64,000 nucleotides of DNA from Caenorhabditis elegans (Eukaryota; Nematoda; Chromadorea; Rhabditida; Rhabditidae): positions 4,898,001 through 4,962,000 of the forward strand of contig NC_003279.8 of assembly GCF_000002985.6 (NCBI RefSeq). The letters run 5' to 3'. A model generated the notes under the pieces. It did not search any database. It had not been told where the DNA came from and saw nothing but the letters and a program-made list of their open reading frames with translations. Each line of letters opens with the position of its first letter. The first letter of the stretch is position 1. Positions 59,857 to 64,000 of the stretch are shown piece by piece. A program made the position numbers and the translations under genes.

Positions 59857-60154
59857 TCATGACAATGCATTTTCCCGATTGCTTGGTGAACTCTGTGTGC
59901 TGGGAGTTCCAAGGTTTTGAATAAGACGGACAAGGTTCAACGGTGAAACGCCCAGTGATAGTAACTGAAATAAGTGAATAAAATACTGGGAAAATCGATA
60001 AAATCTCACCCTCTCCACTGACGAAACCTGCTCAGCTGTGAGGAAAACATTTAGAAATTTTCCCATTTCAACAATGCCTGTAAATGTAAAAACATTATCG
60101 ATTTATATTGAAAAAATTCAACTTACGCTGGGTGTGTTTCTTTGGGTCGCTCAT
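59857..60154 (-). CDS. mzt-1: MOZART1-like mitotic-spindle microprotein
   Basis: Exons 60154-60127, 60077-60010 and 59964-59857 give 67 aa. The sequence RIVEMGKFLNVFLTAEQVSS then VERLLSLGVSPLNLVRLIQNL follows the MZT1 pattern (EISRILNTGLDMETL...[21 protein letters not shown] in human). MZT1 binds the N-termini of gamma-tubulin complex proteins and helps target and activate gamma-tubulin complexes at microtubule-organising centres. The length fits the family (S. pombe 64, human 82). A minus-strand AATAAA (59791-59796) follows the stop by about 60 bp. The him-1 trans-splice acceptor comes about 120 bp after that, the spacing expected inside a C. elegans operon. The symbol assignment is from similarity and memory of the neighbourhood; the family call is the firmer part. 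Confidence 0.78.
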
Positions 60155-60850
60155 AATCGATAAAATAACGGGGAGATAAGTGAAATTGATGATCCTTAAA
60201 TAGAAAAATATAATTTCAATCCGTTGTTGTCAGAAATAACAATAATAAAGCATAAATTATCGAAAAATCACTTAGTATCGTTAGATGAACAGGTTCAAAT
60301 TTGAAATGTGAGGACGCTAAACGAAACGCATAAATGTTACTGCGGAGTGTCGTAGTGTTGTTTTTGGAGGAATATTAAAATGAATTTCTTGCAATATTTC
60401 GTGATAAAGATGGTACAAAAGGTAATAAAAACAATAAGAAGTTAGTATTGAAAAGTTAAAGATTATTAGAGAAAAAACAACAGAGAATGTTGTAAAAGAG
60501 CATTCCTAATGCCACGCTGATTCAAAAACTCTGAGTTAGTACGCGGAACTTGCTGAGAACATCAATAAAAAATACAATTTTCAATAAGAAAACAACTATT
60601 TACATAAAGCAACAGATCGAAGAGAAGTAGTTAAATTCGTCAAACCTAGTGTAAATTTTTGTTTTTTTTTGCATGGTAGAGTCAATTTTTTATTTTTCTG
60701 ATAGTACTAAATTAAAAAAAACAACGAAATATGTGAAGGAAATCGCAATGAATTGAAAAATTTCTCTGAAAGGCTGCCGTAAATATACATTTAAAGGGAC
60801 ACAGACTCAGTCGTTCGGGTCTCGCGGCGATTTTGGAAGTCACGTTTGAG

Positions 60851-61217
60851 GCCCCACGAAAAGGGGAGCAGAACGAAAAGGGGATCTGCGAAAAGGGGAG
60901 ATACGAAAAGGGGAGATACGAAAAGGGGAGCAACGAAAAGGGGATCTGGCTGTGCCAAACGCTATTTTTCTCGAAGAAAACGATACAACGATGCTCCGAT
61001 GTTACGCGTCGCGTGTTGTTAAGCGTATCTTCTAGAAGAAAATTTCAAAAATCAACGTGCGTTGCGTGAGAAAAATTGCGTTTTGTGCGTTTGGCACAGT
61101 GCCAGCTCCCCTTTTCGTTGCTCCCCTTTTCGTATCTCCCCTTTTCGTATCTCCCCTTTTCGCAGATCCCCTTTTTGCAGATCGCCTTTTCGTTCTGCTC
61201 CCCTTTTCGTGGGGCCT
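60851..61217. repeat. Inverted pair of GAAAAGGGGA minisatellite blocks
   Basis: Block 1 (60851-60947) has about six 15-16-bp units GAAAAGGGGA + GATAC/TCTGC/GCAAC. Block 2 (61105-61217) is its reverse complement with one or two more units. Complementarity continues inward (CTGTGCCAAACGC near 60951 against GCGTTTGGCACAG near 61088), leaving a loop of roughly 100 bp. Transcription through it would give a long hairpin. The unit encodes pseudo-peptides such as EKGRYEKG on either strand; these are not genes. Confidence 0.85.
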
Positions 61218-61246
61218 CCCAAAACAGGATGCAGTGACGGGACCTT

Positions 61247-61363
61247 TTCGCAACCACCGCACACTTTTTTCGCAAGCCTCGCACGTTTTTCTTTTGAAAA
61301 AATGCAACAATATCATGGAAAAAACGTGCGAGGCTTGCGAAAAGAGTGTGCGGTGGTTGCGAA
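61247..61363. repeat. Near-perfect 44-bp-arm palindrome
   Basis: TTCGCAACCACCGCACACTT through GCAAGCCTCGCACGTTTTT (61247-61290) is the reverse complement of AAAAACGTGCGAGGCTTGCG through AGTGTGCGGTGGTTGCGAA (61319-61363), with about a 28-bp loop and at most a one- or two-base length difference in the T run. Confidence 0.88.
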
Positions 61364-61387
61364 ATAGGCCCCGCCCCTACTCACGCG

Positions 61388-61412
61388 TGGCCACGTGGCA
61401 CACGTGGCACAC
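61388..61412. promoter_or_regulatory. Tandem CACGTG (E-box) motifs
   Basis: GGCCACGTGGCACACGTGGC then ACACGTAGC holds CACGTG at 61392-61397 and 61401-61406 plus a third near-match, about 85-100 bp before the ATG of the next gene. CACGTG is the bHLH-Zip (MYC/MAX/HLH-30-type) core; function is inferred. Confidence 0.5.
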
Positions 61413-61491
61413 GTAGCGATTGAAATAAACAAATTATAACTTAAATTAGTTTGTGAAATCGGTTTCTCTCCGACACACGCGTCACACAAAA

Positions 61492-63309
61492 ATGCGTATT
61501 TTGCGTATTTTGTTTTCATTGGTAATCTTCGGATTAATAGTTCATGTATTGGTGAGTTTTTTAGACATCCTTCGATTTTTCTAGACCATAATGTTTCACC
61601 ATTTTTCAGCCAACAACCACCACACCAAATGTGCCTGTTTCCGCCGCTACGAACACTTCAAACGTGACCGCTCCTGCCGGCAATTCGACAAAAAGTCCTA
61701 ATGCGACCGCTCCTGCCGGCAATTCGACGAAAAATGTAAACGTGACCGCTCCTGCCGCCAATACGACGCAGCTTGCTCTTGTGAGCTCGGCGAGCCCTCA
61801 AACCTGCAAAAATGGAAACGGCACACACTGCCCGTCATGTGCATACACGATCAATGTTCACAAGGACACGCCGAAGTACATCGGATATGGCATCCTGATC
61901 GCCTTCGTCATTTTCCACATTTTTTTGTATTTCTACCTCGAGGATCAGAAGGCGAGGGTAAGTGAAATTTTGCCAGTGGCCTAGCTTTTTATTGATTTAA
62001 GTTATATTTAATGAAAAGCGAATTGCGTACTCCACGTGGACAACTTTCAACATACGAAACCTTCTTTTCAGGAGCAGAAGAAGTATTTTGAAGAGCTCAT
62101 CGCTGAGCAGATGGCGGCTAGGAAGCGAGAAGAACAAGACGATCAGCAGCACGAGGATGAGGAGAAGGAACGCCGAGAGCGGTTGGCTTATGGAATTGCC
62201 GCGAATCCGGTACGTTTTATTATCGATTTTTTTGCAACGTGGCCTAGAAAAAGCGAGAGCTCGGCCAAGATCTTTGAAGGTGTCCGAGTTTTCGCATTTC
62301 GCGGCCACGACGTAAAAACGGAATTATTAGCATTGAAAGAGCATTGAAAAACCGCAGTTTTAAATTTCAGTATGTGGTAGCAGAGAGCAAGACTCCCAAT
62401 GGAAACGTCACAAAAGTGATGGAGAAACGACGATCCGCGGTGGCCCCGCCCATCACACCAGCCCTCGGAGCAGGCTCGACCAACGGACCATACGAGAGTC
62501 GGACCAAGACCGCTCAAAAGGAAGAAGCAATGAGCTGTCACTTGCAAGTGATCGCCGACAATTGGGGACGTGGAAAGGAGCTCATTTCGCTCATCAATGA
62601 TTTGGATCTCCCTGCGCCGCTGGTGACGACAGAGGAAAAGGCGCGGTACGCTTTGGAGCTCGTGCAACATCATGTGGAGAAAATGACCGAGCAGAAGGTT
62701 TTCCTGCACGGATATCTTGATGGTGGACCGCCGTTCGTTTGCTCATCGGAGACCTTGGCGAAGGAGATCTTCAGCGATACCCGTCTTGAGCTGAAGCTTG
62801 AATTGACGTCACCGGTGCACATGAAGATGGACGTGTTCTCTGTGAAATTGGAGCCACAACAGAAGACAGTGCTGCCAGAACCCACCAAGGAAACGCCGAA
62901 AACCGACGCTCTCCTCACACCGAGATCTCATGTAAGTTTAAAGGCACACGCTGGGTCTCACAACGATTTTTGTTTTCAGATTAAGGGAAGATCAATGGCG
63001 GCTGAATCGTCGAAGCGCAAAGCCCCGAAGCTGTCCACTGATTTGACGAACTTGGTCCCACTGCTCCAACAAGCTCAGATGCTTCCAGTCACCGAAAAGG
63101 CCACCAAGGAGAAGCTCCAGACTCCGGTTAGCTTAAATCTCATGATCTTTTTATCTAAAATTTCAAATTTTCAGAAGCAATCGCCAATGCCAGGCACCCC
63201 GGAAAATACGTCGCTCCCACCGTCCTTGATTAAGAAGAAGAAGAAGGAGTCGACATCGGAACAAGCAGCGCCGGAAGCGGTCGTCACTGTGGACAAGCCA
63301 CACGATTGA
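61492..63309 (+). CDS. Uncharacterised single-pass membrane protein with NVTAPAGNST repeats
   Basis: Exons 61492-61551, 61610-61957, 62072-62209, 62371-62931, 62980-63126 and 63175-63309 give 462 aa. Residues 1-20 are a signal peptide. The ectodomain is Thr/Asn/Ala-rich with three 11-residue repeats at 38-48, 51-61 and 64-74 (NVTAPAGNSTK, NATAPAGNSTK, NVTAPAANTTQ), each with N-glycosylation sequons. A cysteine cluster (TCKNGNGTHCPSC, 86-97) follows. The TM segment is YIGYGILIAFVIFHIFLYFYL (110-130). The cytoplasmic part begins with a charged coiled-coil-like stretch (EEQDDQQHEDEEKERRERL) and has a folded-looking middle (NWGRGKELISLINDLDLPAP) and a basic C-terminal tail (KKKKKESTSE). I recognise no family. 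AATAAA is at 63505-63510. Confidence 0.8.
61660..61775 (+). repeat. Coding 39-bp triplicate repeat
   Basis: GTGACCGCTCCTGCCGGCAA and its near-copies recur three times at a 39-bp period inside exon 2 of the uncharacterised gene. The high nucleotide identity between units 1 and 2 suggests recent or gene-converted expansion. Confidence 0.85.
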
Positions 63310-63692
63310 AGTTCTTCTGAGCCCCCGACTTTCCCCCGTTTTTAGGTCCTTTATTTTTTCTATGGAGCCCCATTTCCCCATTTCTATGCTCATCGTTCCC
63401 CACAATTGTATAATTTATGACCTCGTATAGTCCCATGTATTTTTCAAACTCCCCGTCCGTATTTATTTCCCCACACATTTTCACTTTTATTACTTTTCTC
63501 TGATAATAAATTTTTTTTGTCAAATTTTGTTTCTCTTTCGACATCAAGGAACTTTCAGTTTAATGATTTAGTGGATTTAGTGATTTAGTGGGTTACTGTA
63601 GCTCTTAAAGGCGCACTCATTTTTTTACGGGCGAAATTCAGGTGTTTTTAGGAAGTCTGTTTGCCATCATATTTTATCAGATTTTTTTGGCC

Positions 63693-63826
63693 CCAGCTCC
63701 CCTTTTCGTTGCTCCCCTTTTCGTATCTCCCCTTTTCGTATCTCCCCTTTTCGTATCTCCCCTTTTCGCAGATCCCCTTTTTGCAGATCGCCTTTTCGTT
63801 CTGCTCCCCTTTTCGTGGGGCCTCTC
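63693..63826. repeat. Third GAAAAGGGGA minisatellite block (reverse orientation)
   Basis: Same unit order as the block at 61105-61217, including the variants CTTTTTGCAGATCGCC and TTCGTTCTGCTCCCC, but with three instead of two CCCCTTTTCGTATCT units. It ends GTGGGGCCTCTCACGTTT, matching the outer edge of the inverted block at 60851. Confidence 0.85.
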
Positions 63827-63919
63827 ACGTTTTTCAGATTTCGAATCTTTTTCAGTTTTTGGAATTTTTTTGGACCTTTACAGGATCTTTTTAAGATTTA
63901 CAAGAGACATTTTAATGGT

Positions 63920-64000
63920 GCGTCCATAGTCTGCGGAAAACGGGAATTTCCCGCGTACGGAAGCGTCCATAGTCTGCGGAAAAACCGGAGTTCCTCGCTT
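63920..64000. repeat. Tandem 43-bp repeat running off the window
   Basis: GCGTCCATAGTCTGCGGAAA begins at 63920 and again at 63963. Between them lies the palindrome GGGAAATTCCC-like GGGAATTTCCC. It is probably the start of a longer satellite or an inverted-repeat element. Confidence 0.7.

Larger units (their letters stand above)
51489..60154 (-). other. Candidate operon: mzt-1, him-1, paralog B, paralog A
   Basis: Four same-strand genes have gaps of 196, 340 and 398 bp. Each downstream ATG is preceded within 5-12 bp by a consensus splice acceptor with no in-phase upstream exon. mzt-1 has AATAAA about 120 bp before the him-1 acceptor, which is canonical SL2 operon spacing. The later gaps are wider than usual, so the operon may comprise only mzt-1 and him-1. 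No transcript evidence is available here. Confidence 0.55.
60155..61491. promoter_or_regulatory. Divergent intergenic region with foldback nest
   Basis: Between mzt-1 (-) and the 61.5-kb gene (+). The first ~650 bp are AT-rich and unremarkable. The second half is occupied by the two inverted repeats and the E-box cluster described separately. Reading frames across the repeats on both strands are artefacts of the repeat unit. Confidence 0.5.
63310..64000. other. 3' flank with repeat blocks
   Basis: Holds the 3' UTR of the uncharacterised gene (AATAAA at 63505-63510), a short ATTTAGTG repeat (about 63566-63590), the third minisatellite block and a 43-bp direct repeat at the window end. No gene is supported. 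Confidence 0.5.

Noticed and set aside
60833..61316. Overlapping open frames on both strands encoding EKGRYEKG / PLFVSPLF repeats
   Set aside because: They are produced by the minisatellite unit read in several frames; there is no start context, splice logic or domain.
63642..63929. Open frame across the third minisatellite block
   Set aside because: Same repeat artefact; the frame has no coding features outside the repeat.
1..64000. CRISPR arrays, phage or bacterial defence systems
   Set aside because: This is nematode nuclear DNA; the repeats present are foldbacks and minisatellites without spacer structure.

Overview
This window is nematode nuclear DNA and almost certainly Caenorhabditis elegans, chromosome I, in the unc-38 / him-1 neighbourhood. 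The evidence is gene order plus recognisable proteins: the UNC-38 acetylcholine receptor, isoprenylcysteine methyltransferase, peptidyl-alpha-amidating lyase, importin-beta, DIP2 and SMC1/HIM-1. The gene structure also fits: short GT-AG introns (many 45-60 bp) with TTTTCAG-type acceptors, AT-rich noncoding DNA and dispersed palindromic repeats. Exon coordinates come from reading splice sites by eye and requiring phase to be kept. All full models close in frame with family-typical lengths, but no transcript data were available.

Layout. 1-2900 (-): unc-38, lacking its last C-terminal part beyond the window edge. 3998-5100 (+): icmt-1. 5496-7108 (+): a divergent GSK3-like kinase. 8847-13759 (+): pgal-1, with a 2.7 kb first intron containing repeats. 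14279-16044 (-): a four-TM LAPTM/DUF7027-type protein with a PPPY tail. 16045-20395: a 4.35 kb divergent intergenic region. 20396-22365 (+): a TMEM230/TMEM134-like protein. 23962-28195 (-): imb-1 (importin-beta). 28733-30639 (+): an MFSD13A/TMEM180-like transporter. 31099-33818 (+): an AGPAT5-like acyltransferase. 36262-50941 (+): dip-2, about 15 kb, with three apparent alternative first exons. 51489-53469 (-): two tandem paralogous small glycine-rich membrane proteins. 53810-59660 (-): him-1 (SMC1). 59857-60154 (-): a MOZART1-like gene (mzt-1). 61492-63309 (+): an uncharacterised single-pass glycoprotein-like gene.

How genes may work together. The run mzt-1, him-1, then the two paralogs lies on one strand with 196-398 bp gaps. 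AATAAA plus a spliced-leader-like acceptor sits between mzt-1 and him-1. This looks like a polycistronic operon joining a gamma-tubulin-complex microprotein to the cohesin ATPase. Other neighbours show no obvious shared pathway, although several act at membranes or in neuropeptide/receptor biology (unc-38, pgal-1, icmt-1).

Non-genic structure is mostly foldback (MITE-like) repeats in introns and intergenic DNA. The most striking is a nest of two inverted repeats between mzt-1 and the 61.5 kb gene, built around a GAAAAGGGGA minisatellite that reappears at 63.7 kb. I found no tRNA, rRNA, CRISPR or obvious intact transposase gene. No clearly novel multi-gene system is evident; the strongest leads are the operon, the paralog pair, the dip-2 promoter architecture and the foldback nest.
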